NCBI RefSeq assembly: GCF_016908595.1
Contig: NZ_JAFBEC010000011.1
Span: forward strand, 25,923-89,922
Reading direction: 5' to 3'
Length of the DNA: 64,000 nt
Source of the DNA: Geomicrobium sediminis
GTDB taxonomy: Bacteria; Bacillota; Bacilli; Bacillales; Marinococcaceae
Numbering within the stretch: position 1 is the stretch's first letter; each line of letters starts with the position of its first letter. The notes below the pieces were generated by a model. It saw only the letters and a list, made by a program, of their open reading frames with translations. It did not search any database and had not been told where the DNA came from. The translations under genes and the position numbers were made by a program. This document shows positions 25,466-34,264 of the stretch, piece after piece.

Positions 25466-26113
25466 CTATTTTTTTAACCCTTTTGGCGTTGCTAAAATTT
25501 CAATACGCTTCAAAATGAAGTCCGCAATAATCGCTAAAATAGCTGCTGGGATCGCCCCTAGCAACGTTAATGCACTGTTTTGCATAGCAAGTCCACGCAT
25601 AATAATATCTCCAAGACCACCAGCCCCAACAAACGTTGCAAGTGTCGCTACCCCGATTACGATAACCGTTGATGTTCTAATCCCGGCCATAATGACTGGC
25701 AAGGCGAGGGGAAGTTGAATTTTCGTTAAGATTTGGCCACGCGTCATCCCAAGACCACGACCCGCGTCAACCGTCGCTTTGTCCACTTCCAAAATTCCCG
25801 TATACGTATTACGTAAAATTGGAAGTAGCGCATACACCGTTAAAGCAAAGATCGCATTATTTGTCCCAATCCCGAGTACAGGAAGCATAAACCCGAGTAA
25901 CGCAAGACTCGGAATCGTTTGCGCAACCGATGCAATGCCGATAATCGGTTCAGATAAGCGCTTCATGCTCGTAAGCAACACGCCGAGCGGCACAGCAATA
26001 AGAACAGCTAGAGACATTGATACGAATACTAAGAAAAAGTGCTCTTGCAAAGCGTCCCATACATCACCTTGGCGAACTTGGAACAGTTGCCACATGTCTG
26101 TCAGAAGTTCCAT
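25466..26113 (-). CDS. opuCB: osmoprotectant ABC transporter permease (OpuCB-like)
   Basis: A 215-residue inner-membrane permease with about five helices and the coupling-loop region GRGLGMTRGQILTKIQLPLALP, followed by GAGGLGDIIMRGL. Its start codon overlaps the stop of the ATPase gene (TAATG). In B. subtilis OpuB and OpuC a second permease gene follows the binding protein; here the operon ends after the binding protein, so this permease may work as a homodimer. Confidence 0.88.
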   Translation of the reverse strand: MELLTDMWQLFQVRQGDVWDALQEHFFLVFVSMSLAVLIAVPLGVLLTSMKRLSEPIIGIASVAQTIPSLALLGFMLPVLGIGTNNAIFALTVYALLPILRNTYTGILEVDKATVDAGRGLGMTRGQILTKIQLPLALPVIMAGIRTSTVIVIGVATLATFVGAGGLGDIIMRGLAMQNSALTLLGAIPAAILAIIADFILKRIEILATPKGLKK

Positions 26114-27249
26114 TATGCGTCACCTCCTGCACCTTGATGTTCCCATTCCGCAATACCACGGATCATACTCGTCCTCGTAATCACACCGATGAGCTCACCG
26201 CGGTCAACAACAGGTAACGTGTACACATCTTCACCGTTAAATTTAGCAGCTACTTCTGCCAACGTAACGTCAGGAGAAACGATCTCTTTAATATCTGTCG
26301 TCATAACATCGAGTACCATCTTTGTATCATCTTCAAAGTGTTTGTCCACTTGTTCGAGGGTAATAAGCCCTTCAAGTTGACCTTCTTTGTTACGAACAAA
26401 GAGTTGATCAACATGACTTTTCTTCATATAATTAAACGCTTCAGCAAGCCCACGGTTCCCGCGAACCATCGCAACATCTTTCGTCATTAAGTTTCTTGCC
26501 ACAGGTTGACCTGCGTTTTTGTTTAGTCGCTCTGCTCCAATAAAATCACGCACGAAATCATTTTTTGGATGACGCAAAATACGATCAGGTGTATCCACCT
26601 GAACAATTTCCCCATCACGCATAATGACAATCCGGTTTGCAATCTTGATTGCCTCGTCCATGTCATGCGTTACAAACACGATTGTCTTATTGATTTCATC
26701 TTGTAATTTCACGAGTTCGTCTTGCAATTGCTCTCGACTAATTGGATCAAGCGCACTAAACGGTTCATCCATTAGAATAATTGGCGGATCCGCTGCTAAG
26801 CCGCGAATAACACCAATCCGTTGCTGTTGCCCACCAGAAAGCTCAGATGGGTATCGCTTTCGGAACGTTTTCGGATCTAGTCCAACGAGATTGAGTAGCT
26901 CATCGACTCGTTTTGAGTAACGTTCTTTGTCCCATTTTTTAAGTTTAGGAACAATCGTAATGTTGTCTTCAATTGTCATATGAGGCAATAAACCAATTTG
27001 CTGAATCACATAACCACTATCTCTTCTTAACTGAACAGGGTTTTTTTTCTTAATGTTCTCACCGTTTACGAGAATTTCCCCTTCGCTCGGGTCAATTAAG
27101 CGATTAATCATTCGCATTGTAGTCGTCTTCCCGCATCCAGACGGTCCAATTAGTGCAACGAGTTCTCCTTCTTCAATACGAAGGTTTATATTCTTTAACG
27201 CCTTAAATCCATCATCATACGTTTTTGAGACGTTTTTAAATTCGATCAT
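26113..27249 (-). CDS. opuCA: osmoprotectant ABC transporter ATPase with tandem CBS domains (OpuCA-like)
   Basis: The 378-residue ATPase has Walker A GPSGCGKTTTMR, signature LSGGQQQRIGV, Walker B PIILMDEPFSALDPI, then two CBS domains (about 250-370) that in OpuA/OpuC respond to ionic strength or cyclic di-AMP. RBS GAAGGTG lies before ATG 27249. First gene of the three-gene import operon. Confidence 0.9.
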   Translation of the reverse strand: MIEFKNVSKTYDDGFKALKNINLRIEEGELVALIGPSGCGKTTTMRMINRLIDPSEGEILVNGENIKKKNPVQLRRDSGYVIQQIGLLPHMTIEDNITIVPKLKKWDKERYSKRVDELLNLVGLDPKTFRKRYPSELSGGQQQRIGVIRGLAADPPIILMDEPFSALDPISREQLQDELVKLQDEINKTIVFVTHDMDEAIKIANRIVIMRDGEIVQVDTPDRILRHPKNDFVRDFIGAERLNKNAGQPVARNLMTKDVAMVRGNRGLAEAFNYMKKSHVDQLFVRNKEGQLEGLITLEQVDKHFEDDTKMVLDVMTTDIKEIVSPDVTLAEVAAKFNGEDVYTLPVVDRGELIGVITRTSMIRGIAEWEHQGAGGDA

Positions 27250-27617
27250 ATTCTCACCTTCAATTCATTTAAAATATGTTAAAAACATGAACATCAAGGC
27301 ACTAAAACTACATTACATGATTTTCGACATAAAATAAAGATTATCCTAGATTTATTCGTAATGTTCGACAATTCTAAGCATAAACATTTACATATAACCC
27401 TTATTTAAACAATTTACAACGATATGCTTACATTTCTCTCCTATATACTACCGATCAATCTTATTAAAGAAATTGAATTTGATATGAAAAATGTTTTCTA
27501 GAACGAAATAAAAATAAGAATCCGGACTTAAATGTTCGGATTTCTAGCAAAGCGACACCAGAAACGCACACATAAAAATACCCCGATCCATTAAAGGACG
27601 GGGCATTCTTCTATTTA
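27250..27617. other. AT-rich intergenic region between opuC-like operon and helD
   Basis: Gene-free region of 368 bp. It holds the helD terminator (27573-27604), a second hairpin with a 9-bp stem at 27519-27542 followed by CTTATTTTTATTT on the minus strand, and the long untranslated leader and promoter region of the opuC-like operon. Only a weak minus-strand promoter candidate (TTGTAA, 17 bases, TATATG) could be seen. Confidence 0.5.
27573..27604 (-). terminator. intrinsic terminator of helD
   Basis: GCCCCGTCC / GGATCGGGG stem with one bulged base, followed on the minus strand by TATTTTTATG. Confidence 0.75.
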
Positions 27618-29840
27618 TCAACCATCAATCCACTTGTATAAATCAGCATCAATCGACTGCAACACTTGTTGCGGTTTGCCTACAACAAACCACTCCAACT
27701 GGTGCATCGCTCTCGTACAACCTGTATAGAGCAAATGATAGTCGTTTTTCGTTTGATACGTTTCATCGTCAACTCCATACATAATTACCTCATCGAACTC
27801 AATCCCTTTGGCTAGATATGACGGAGCGATGAGAACTTGTTTTTTGAAACGGTCGGTCGTTTCTGTAATTAACTGCGCATACTCATGACATGCATGCGCC
27901 AGAATATTCGCCTCGGCCATCGTTTTCGTTAGAATCGCAAGTTTGCCGTCTCCTTGCCATGCACTCGACTTTTCAAACATCGCCTGTTGCATCGCTTCAT
28001 TAGAAGCAAAGCTACGAATGACTGGTAAGTCCCCTTCACGCTGGAATGGGATCATCTCTGGATCCTTTGGAAGCAACTCTTTCGCAAAGTTCATAATGCG
28101 AGCGGTTGAACGATAACTCTGTTTTAACGTAATTCGCTCTACATGACGATCTTCATCATCAGCCAGTGTCAAAATCGATTGGCCTTCTGCTGTATGTTGA
28201 TGAACCGCTTGCTCAACGTCCCCAAGCAATGTAAACCGCGCTCTTGGAAACAGATTCTCTAAATAGCGAATGTGCATACTCGTATAATCCTGCGCTTCAT
28301 CAATAAATAAGAAACGAATATCTGCTGTGTCCGGACGACCTTTCACTTGGTCATTCAAATAAAAGAACGGTGCAGCATCTTCAAAACGTAAATGCTGATT
28401 TACGATTCGATTTGTGAAGTTCTCGTATAATTGTTCCACATCGACGAATTCATGCTTTTCAATTTGTGCTTTTAACGGCTTAATTGTTTGTCGAACAACA
28501 TATTTACGCACGAGTCGATCTTCTTGGACATGGCTATTGTACGTTTCTTTTTCATCTTGCTTTTGCATCACTTTTCGAGAAGCTAACGCATACAGTTCAC
28601 GCGGTTGGTCTTCCATCGCATCCGTTACCCAGTCTTCATGTAACTGCTTTTTCTCTAATTGTTGTAGACCTGCGACCAACTCACCAGACATAATTTCAAT
28701 ACGATTATCAATACTAATCGTTTCATCAAAATCATAAAAACGTCGCGCCAGGTCTTCAGCAGATTTCCATACTTGATTACGGTACATGATGGAATAAAAC
28801 GTCATACCGTCATCCTTCAAACGATCAATATAACGATCAAGGCGAACCGGTAAATCTTGAGCGGTCAACGAGAGATCTTCTTCTAGCTGCTCACTAGCTA
28901 ACTGCCGTTCAATTTGTCCGTATGGGCTTTCAAGCGTCCACCCTTCTGGCAACCGCCGAGAAATGTGATGTTGAAACGTCGTCTGCTTTAAGTTCTCTTC
29001 ACCAAGTTCAGGAAGCACTCCTGAAACGTATTGATTAAACAAAGGGTTCGGTGAAAGCAACAGCATGTTTCCACTATCAAACGTATTTCGATACGTATAT
29101 AGAAGATAGGCAACTCGCTGCATCGCGGCGGATGTTTTTCCACTGCCGGCAGCCCCTTGTACGATTAGCATACGTGCCCGTTCGTTTCGAATAATGGCGT
29201 TTTGTTCTTTTTGGATCGTCGTTACGATGCTTTTCATTTCGTTACTCGACGCTTGGCTTAGTAAGTGTTGAAGCAATTGATCACCGATTGTGAGCCCGGT
29301 ATCAAACATCCCTGATAACTCACCTTGGCGGATAATAAACTGGCGCTTACGTTTCATCTGACCCGTTACGACTTCATCATCCGTTTCATAACGAGCTTCT
29401 CCAGGAGCATAATCGTAATACATGCTTGAAATCGGTGCTCGCCAATCATAAACGAGGAAGTCGTCGTCATCACGATCTTGTAAAGAAGACAATCCAATAT
29501 AAATCTCCTCTTCAGCACGTTCGCCGTCTTCAACGAAATTCAGCTTACCAAAGTACGGGGAGTCTTTCATGCGTTCGTATGTCGCTAGCTGTTTAGTTAG
29601 CACTTGATGAAAACGTTCTTGCTGACTAAGAAGTTCAGCTTGCTGGCGAATACTTGCTTCGGTCTCAATCACATCGTCTGGTTCATCTAGATTAATGGTT
29701 ACGTCATCCCAAAACGTACGACGAAGTTCTATGACTTCCTCTTTGGTCATTCCCGCTCCTTCAATTCGTGCGGCAACCTTTTCGTCTATGGTCTGTAACA
29801 CCTCTTGCAATCGCTGTTGTTCATAGGCTTTTTCGCTCAT
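27618..29840 (-). CDS. helD: RNA polymerase recycling motor HelD (UvrD-like ATPase)
   Basis: SF1-type ATPase that removes stalled RNA polymerase from DNA and aids its recycling. The 740-residue protein has the long N-terminal coiled coil (about 1-95), the HelD-typical LVYDWRAPISSMYYDY, Walker A VQGAAGSGKTSAAMQR, Walker B FLFIDEAQDYT and the C-terminal helicase motif region (QSYRSTARIMNFAKEL, LLYTGCTRAMHQL). Length fits B. subtilis HelD (about 770). RBS GAGGGGTG precedes ATG 29840. Monocistronic. Confidence 0.93.
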   Translation of the reverse strand: MSEKAYEQQRLQEVLQTIDEKVAARIEGAGMTKEEVIELRRTFWDDVTINLDEPDDVIETEASIRQQAELLSQQERFHQVLTKQLATYERMKDSPYFGKLNFVEDGERAEEEIYIGLSSLQDRDDDDFLVYDWRAPISSMYYDYAPGEARYETDDEVVTGQMKRKRQFIIRQGELSGMFDTGLTIGDQLLQHLLSQASSNEMKSIVTTIQKEQNAIIRNERARMLIVQGAAGSGKTSAAMQRVAYLLYTYRNTFDSGNMLLLSPNPLFNQYVSGVLPELGEENLKQTTFQHHISRRLPEGWTLESPYGQIERQLASEQLEEDLSLTAQDLPVRLDRYIDRLKDDGMTFYSIMYRNQVWKSAEDLARRFYDFDETISIDNRIEIMSGELVAGLQQLEKKQLHEDWVTDAMEDQPRELYALASRKVMQKQDEKETYNSHVQEDRLVRKYVVRQTIKPLKAQIEKHEFVDVEQLYENFTNRIVNQHLRFEDAAPFFYLNDQVKGRPDTADIRFLFIDEAQDYTSMHIRYLENLFPRARFTLLGDVEQAVHQHTAEGQSILTLADDEDRHVERITLKQSYRSTARIMNFAKELLPKDPEMIPFQREGDLPVIRSFASNEAMQQAMFEKSSAWQGDGKLAILTKTMAEANILAHACHEYAQLITETTDRFKKQVLIAPSYLAKGIEFDEVIMYGVDDETYQTKNDYHLLYTGCTRAMHQLEWFVVGKPQQVLQSIDADLYKWIDG

Positions 29841-29863
29841 CTAGACACCCCTCAAATTCATTC

Positions 29864-29893
29864 TTGACAGCTCACTTGTAAAGTTGATATAAT
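29864..29893 (+). promoter_or_regulatory. strong promoter with no gene directly downstream
   Basis: Perfect TTGACA (29864-29869), an 18-base spacer and perfect TATAAT (29888-29893). The start of transcription should be near 29900. Only an untranslated stretch ending in a terminator follows. Confidence 0.8.
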
Positions 29894-29899
29894 TATAGT

Positions 29900-30001
29900 A
29901 GATAAATATGATTTGTTTATCATCAACTTATGACATCACTTTTTATTGTACATATATAAGGTAGATAAGTAAAGGGCTAACCATGTGGTTAGCCCTTTTT
30001 T
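29900..30001 (+). ncRNA. candidate small RNA (about 100 nt)
   Basis: The stretch runs from a consensus promoter to a strong terminator and holds no frame with a ribosome site. An internal stem GATAAA/TTTATC is followed by an AU-rich single strand and the terminator stem GGGCTAACCA/TGGTTAGCCC. It could be a free regulatory RNA, or a leader that controls the amidohydrolase gene 155 bp further on by premature termination. It does not match the purine, TPP, SAM or other riboswitches I know. Confidence 0.5.
29974..30001 (+). terminator. intrinsic terminator of the candidate small RNA
   Basis: Ten-base-pair perfect stem GGGCTAACCA / TGGTTAGCCC followed by TTTTTTG. Confidence 0.9.
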
Positions 30002-30100
30002 GTGTCCCGAGACATGAGCCAAAATGATGCAAGAGATTGGTCGATTTACAAAAAACTTCATTGCGTTATGTTGCACCTGACACAATTTAAATAGAAGGAA

Positions 30101-30117
30101 TGTTATATTTTATCAGA
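30101..30117. promoter_or_regulatory. TnrA/GlnR-like site (one mismatch)
   Basis: TGTTA-N7-TCAGA differs by one base from the TnrA/GlnR consensus TGTNA-N7-TNACA. It lies just upstream of a -10-like TATACT (30129-30134) before the amidohydrolase gene. Confidence 0.3.
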
Positions 30118-30155
30118 TATTTTTCCGTTATACTGAAACAAAAAAGGGTGATTAC

Positions 30156-31586
30156 ATGCGTACAATTGATGTGATGTTCGTCCACGCAACGATTTTTACG
30201 ATGGAAGGTGAAGGGGTTGGTTCGATTTCTGACGGTGCCATTTGTGTGCACGACAATCTTATTGTCGCTGTTGGTAAGAGTTCTGAGCTAATGAACGATT
30301 ACCGTGCACATCGCACCATTGATGCAGCGGGGAAAGTCATTTTACCTGGGCTTATTGACGCACACATGCATAGTGGTTTAGGAATCTTGCGTGGTGTTGC
30401 TCAAGATACGAACGACTGGATGGAAAAAGGTCTGTGGCCTTTTATGCACGTTCTTGATGAACCCGCACGAAAAGCAGGCTCACTCGTAAATTTAATCGAA
30501 GCTGTCAAAGCTGGGACGACAACGATTTGTGATTACGACTCTGGGATGCTTTCAATCGTAGAAAACCATCGTGCACTCGGCACGAGAGCACGGGTTTGTG
30601 AAATGATTAATGAGATGCCTGAACAATACGACGATGACCGGGAAGTTGGCGCACTCTACGACTTCGACCCCGCGGTTGGAGAAGAAACTTATCAAGCGAA
30701 TCGAATGCTTTTTGAGACGTATCACGAACGTGACAACGGACGAATTACGTGTGTGCTCGGTCCTCAAGGTCCAGATATGATGTCTACGGAACTTTTATTA
30801 GATGTGAACGAATATGCGAGAAAGCACAATACACTCGTACATATGCATGTTGCACAAGGCGATCGGGAAATTACGCAAATGATCCAGCGTTACGGAAAGC
30901 GAAGCATTGATTATTTACAAGAACTCAATCTGTTAGATAAATCATTAATGGCCGTGCACTTGACCGAGGCGACTAAAGAGGAAGTTGCGATCGTTGCAAA
31001 AAGCGGTGCATCAATGATCCTTTGCTCTGGAAGCATCGGAATCATTGATGGCATTGTTCCACCAGCAAAAGAGTTTTTAGACGTTAGTCAACGTTTTGCT
31101 TTAGGAAGCGACCAAGCACCGGGCAACAATTGCAATAACATGTTTAATGAAATGAAACTCACATCGATTCTCAACAAATGCAAATATACCGATCCAACAC
31201 TCTTCCCTGCATGGAAAATGCTACGAAGCGTTACGATCGATAGTGCCAAAGCCATTGGACTCGATCATGAAGTAGGATCATTGTCAGCAGGCAAGAAGGC
31301 CGACTTGATCATGATTGACCTAAAAACACCGGCCTTATTCCCGACCATCGAGTCGCCCATCCGCAACATCGTACCGAATCTCGTCTATTCAGCAAATGGT
31401 AGTGAAGTTGAGCTCGTAATGATTGATGGAAAGATCATTGTCGAAGATTCAAAGCTTCAATCCATTGACGAACAAGCAGCGATTAATGAAGGTCAACGCC
31501 ATGCTGATCGCATTAGCGCAGACGTAAGTGAGCAGCCGAAACCAAACACACCCATCTTTCAAATGATGGCAAACGACCAACTTTAA
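30156..31586 (+). CDS. amidohydrolase of the TRZ/ATZ (SsnA/chlorohydrolase) group
   Basis: Metal-dependent hydrolase that would deaminate or dechlorinate a nitrogen heterocycle such as a purine, pyrimidine or triazine. The 476-residue protein has the metal motif LPGLIDAHMHSGLG, the later His in HMHVAQGD, His in MAVHLTEATKEE and the Asp in FALGSDQAPGNN, and the C-terminal return to the small beta domain (KKADLIMIDLKTPALFP). RBS AAGGGTG precedes the ATG. It is monocistronic. Substrate cannot be assigned; guanine deaminase or a nucleoside-type deaminase are possible, and the TnrA-like site upstream hints at nitrogen scavenging. Confidence 0.82.
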   Translation: MRTIDVMFVHATIFTMEGEGVGSISDGAICVHDNLIVAVGKSSELMNDYRAHRTIDAAGKVILPGLIDAHMHSGLGILRGVAQDTNDWMEKGLWPFMHVLDEPARKAGSLVNLIEAVKAGTTTICDYDSGMLSIVENHRALGTRARVCEMINEMPEQYDDDREVGALYDFDPAVGEETYQANRMLFETYHERDNGRITCVLGPQGPDMMSTELLLDVNEYARKHNTLVHMHVAQGDREITQMIQRYGKRSIDYLQELNLLDKSLMAVHLTEATKEEVAIVAKSGASMILCSGSIGIIDGIVPPAKEFLDVSQRFALGSDQAPGNNCNNMFNEMKLTSILNKCKYTDPTLFPAWKMLRSVTIDSAKAIGLDHEVGSLSAGKKADLIMIDLKTPALFPTIESPIRNIVPNLVYSANGSEVELVMIDGKIIVEDSKLQSIDEQAAINEGQRHADRISADVSEQPKPNTPIFQMMANDQL

Positions 31587-31592
31587 CTCTAC

Positions 31593-31638
31593 CGGGGATA
31601 GTCCCCCATTGCTTTAAAGCGCCGGGGGACTGTCCCCG
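31593..31638. repeat. long imperfect palindrome with CGGGGA...TCCCCG arms
   Basis: Arms 31593-31607 and 31624-31638 pair over 15 bases with one wobble; each arm is itself nearly self-complementary (GGGGACTGTCCCC). It lies across the stop of the terpene cyclase gene, so its right arm encodes the protein's last residues. No T run follows, so it is more like a REP-type element than a terminator. Confidence 0.6.
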
Positions 31639-33503
31639 TACTTCTTGCGGTAGTGCGCGAGTGCGAGTAGCGGGTAAATGTATTCATAACTATGATAATG
31701 AAAATAAATCCGATCAGCTAAGCCCTTTCCTGCGGGGTAACTTCTTGGCCACTGACCGTCTCCCAAACGATCGAGAACATAATGAAGAGCATCATACATC
31801 GTTTTATTTGGTGTGTCATGCATGGCGACGAGGGCATCCAGCACCCAAGCGGTTTGTGTTAAATGGCTTGAATCAAGTGGCGTGTAACGCTTATAACGAT
31901 CACTTAAACACGATTCCCCAAACCCGCCGTCTTTGTTTTGCTTTTCCTTTAACCAACCGATTGCTTTCTTTATTGTCTTATTCTCTCGCCCTACCCCGCT
32001 CGCTTGCATCCCTGTCAGAGCGGCCCACGTTCCATAAAGATAGTTCACACCCCACTGCCCTTTAAACGACCCATCCTTTTCTTGCTCACGCTCCAGCCAC
32101 TTTACCGCTTTTCGAAGAATCATATCGTCGCCTTTCACGTCGGTATAATTCCCGAGTAGCTCCATCGTTCGTCCTGTCAGGTCAGGTGTGCTCGGATCAG
32201 TGAGGATCCCGCGACTTTCAGGAATGGGAAGCATGGCCAGTAGCCAACTATCGGTATTCTTCTCAAACGCTGACCAACCGTGGTCGTGGTTTTGCATGGA
32301 AATTGTCCACCTCACGCCACGATTCCAAGATTCAAAGATGTCTTGATTCTCCTTTGCGCTCCTAGCAAGTGCGCGTAGCGCAGCTGTCGTATCATCCACA
32401 TCTGGTTGAAACGTATTAACGTCTGAAAACCCCCAGCCACCAGGCAACGCCTTCTTGTTATGCATTGCCCAGTCGCCATAACCTTCTTGCTGACGGTCAA
32501 GTAGATAGTCATTCGCCCGTTCAATCATTCTATCGTCCGTACGCACTCCCGCTTCTTGTAATGCATAACTAAGCAATGCCGTATTCCAAACCGTCGCAGT
32601 CGTGAATTGGAAATGAGGGTGACCATCAATCGTCGTCTGAAATCCGTACAACCCTTCTAACGCGTCTTCAATGAGCGGATCGTCTTTTGGATGTCCAAGT
32701 GCCAGCAAGCCAAAAATCATAAACATCGTTGACGTAAAGTAACTAAACAATGTACCGTCTTCTTCAATCCCATTTGTCATGTACAACTTCGCCCGACTTC
32801 GCGCAAGCAGATGCAGCTCCTGTGGCGTACGAATGAGACGTTTCACTCGTTGCACGATCGACGCATGCATTCGCTCCCACTCGTAAGCTTCTGGCCAATC
32901 TTCCTCTCCACGAGAAGCGAATAAATCCGACAAATCAGGACTTTGAGCCGTTTTCACTTGCAACTTTTGATCCGCAGCCAATATCAACGGAACAACATGC
33001 GCCCTTCCATACACACTCATGCTGTACAAATTAATCGGGAAAAAGTCCGGAACTAAAATTAATTCAATTGGAAACGGAAAAAAAGACGGCCACTTGTATT
33101 GCCCCGTCAACGTTAAGACGATCTTCGTTAAAAACGCCGTCTTTTGGATTCCCCCACTTTTCATAATGAATTGGCGAGCCCTCTTCATCCGCTCATCATC
33201 TTCACGATAATAGCCAGAATAAAGTAATGCATAATAAGCTTCGACCGTATTCGTCACATTCCCAGTATTATCATCAGCAAAGAGCTTCCAAGCTCCGTTC
33301 GGTTCCTGCTTCTTAATTAGACGATCTGTAAGCCCTCGAATTAATGCCTCGTCTTCTCGCTCAAGCGTTCTAAGCAAAATAATCATGTACGCATCAGTGA
33401 ACGTACCTGATTCTAATGGATACCTCCAAGAGCCATCTTCCGATTGATCGGCACGTATCGCTTGAATTAACTGATCAATTCCTTCTGAAACATTCACAAT
33501 CAT
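31614..33503 (-). CDS. sqhC: squalene-hopene/sporulenol synthase-type terpene cyclase
   Basis: Class II triterpene cyclase of 629 residues, the length of B. subtilis SqhC (sporulenol synthase), which cyclises tetraprenyl-beta-curcumene into spore lipids. The protonating motif DVDDTTAA is at about residue 368, and QW-type repeats are seen near both ends (QSEDGSWRYP, QKDGGFGES, GSFKGQWG). ATG 33503 is taken as start, but in-frame GTG codons on both sides are possible since the ribosome site is weak. No polyprenyl transferase gene lies nearby. Squalene rather than curcumene as substrate cannot be excluded. Confidence 0.87.
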   Translation of the reverse strand: MIVNVSEGIDQLIQAIRADQSEDGSWRYPLESGTFTDAYMIILLRTLEREDEALIRGLTDRLIKKQEPNGAWKLFADDNTGNVTNTVEAYYALLYSGYYREDDERMKRARQFIMKSGGIQKTAFLTKIVLTLTGQYKWPSFFPFPIELILVPDFFPINLYSMSVYGRAHVVPLILAADQKLQVKTAQSPDLSDLFASRGEEDWPEAYEWERMHASIVQRVKRLIRTPQELHLLARSRAKLYMTNGIEEDGTLFSYFTSTMFMIFGLLALGHPKDDPLIEDALEGLYGFQTTIDGHPHFQFTTATVWNTALLSYALQEAGVRTDDRMIERANDYLLDRQQEGYGDWAMHNKKALPGGWGFSDVNTFQPDVDDTTAALRALARSAKENQDIFESWNRGVRWTISMQNHDHGWSAFEKNTDSWLLAMLPIPESRGILTDPSTPDLTGRTMELLGNYTDVKGDDMILRKAVKWLEREQEKDGSFKGQWGVNYLYGTWAALTGMQASGVGRENKTIKKAIGWLKEKQNKDGGFGESCLSDRYKRYTPLDSSHLTQTAWVLDALVAMHDTPNKTMYDALHYVLDRLGDGQWPRSYPAGKGLADRIYFHYHSYEYIYPLLALAHYRKKYGDSPPAL

Positions 33504-33556
33504 CACTCTTTCAGAACAAATTTTCTTCCAGTTTATTCAAGGATAGGCTGACCCAT

Positions 33557-34036
33557 TCATTCCTTGCGTTTATAAAACCATAAAGCAAAAACAATTCCTA
33601 ACATTGCTCCAAAACTATCCAACACGACATCTTGCCACATCCCACTTCGATCTGGATGAAAAAACTGCCTCACTTCATCAATAACCGCAAAACCGACAAC
33701 GAACAAAAAACTAAAAAGACTTGACCGAAACACATTTACGTTAAATCCATACAACAATCGAAATAGTAAAAAAGCGAGCAATCCAAATACGAAGACGTGC
33801 ATTCCCTTTCTAATAAAGAACTCAATAAACGTGACGAGGCCGAGGTTGTCTACACTAATTAAGCGACCTCCATATGTAAATGCAACCGGCGAGAACAACG
33901 TCTCCAAAAATTCACTTCCTGGGAATTGCGAAAGTACCGATCGGATATCTTGTTGCTCGTACGACATCGTCGAACTCACAAAAATCAAAATGATTACACC
34001 AACTAAAGGCGCAACTAAACGAAATGTTCTAGACAT
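33557..34036 (-). CDS. VanZ-like membrane protein
   Basis: A 159-residue protein with four predicted helices. The VanZ-family signature is RKGMHVFVFGLLAFLLF and, near the end, DEVRQFFHPDRSGMWQDVVLD followed by SFGAMLG. The biochemical role of VanZ proteins is not settled; some lower teicoplanin sensitivity. Its first eight bases overlap the end of a 50-residue frame, so the two are translationally coupled. Confidence 0.82.
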   Translation of the reverse strand: MSRTFRLVAPLVGVIILIFVSSTMSYEQQDIRSVLSQFPGSEFLETLFSPVAFTYGGRLISVDNLGLVTFIEFFIRKGMHVFVFGLLAFLLFRLLYGFNVNVFRSSLFSFLFVVGFAVIDEVRQFFHPDRSGMWQDVVLDSFGAMLGIVFALWFYKRKE

Positions 34037-34181
34037 TTGTTCCCTTTAATTCTGGCCACGCTTTTGTTAATTGATTCTGTATGTAAACGTGAGCCTCATC
34101 AAGGCTCATCGCCGGATCCTCCTCTGAACGTTGCACGAGATGGTTCATCAAAGCAATCAACTGTTCTTTTTTATCATCCAT
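34029..34181 (-). CDS. small acidic protein (50 residues)
   Basis: A short frame with a perfect ribosome site AGGAGG seven bases before ATG 34181. The sequence is helical and charged (MDDKKEQLIALMNHLVQRSE, then SLDEAHVYIQNQL), without signal peptide. Its stop overlaps the start of the VanZ-like gene by eight bases. Family not recognised. Confidence 0.65.
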   Translation of the reverse strand: MDDKKEQLIALMNHLVQRSEEDPAMSLDEAHVYIQNQLTKAWPELKGTNV

Positions 34182-34237
34182 ACGTTGACCTCCTTTTCCT
34201 GTCACTACTTAGACGTACAGATTACCAAGAACGTTAC

Positions 34238-34264
34238 AAAAAGCAGGGCGTGAATCCGCCCTGC
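34238..34264 (-). terminator. intrinsic terminator
   Basis: GCAGGGCG / CGCCCTGC stem followed on the minus strand by TTTTTG, directly after the SDR stop codon. Confidence 0.9.

Noticed and set aside
29909..29965. 18-codon frame inside the small RNA candidate
   Set aside because: No Shine-Dalgarno sequence before the ATG and low-complexity content; a toxin or leader peptide is not supported.
31593..31638. Terminator for the amidohydrolase or cyclase gene
   Set aside because: The hairpin is strong but has no T run on either strand and is partly coding.
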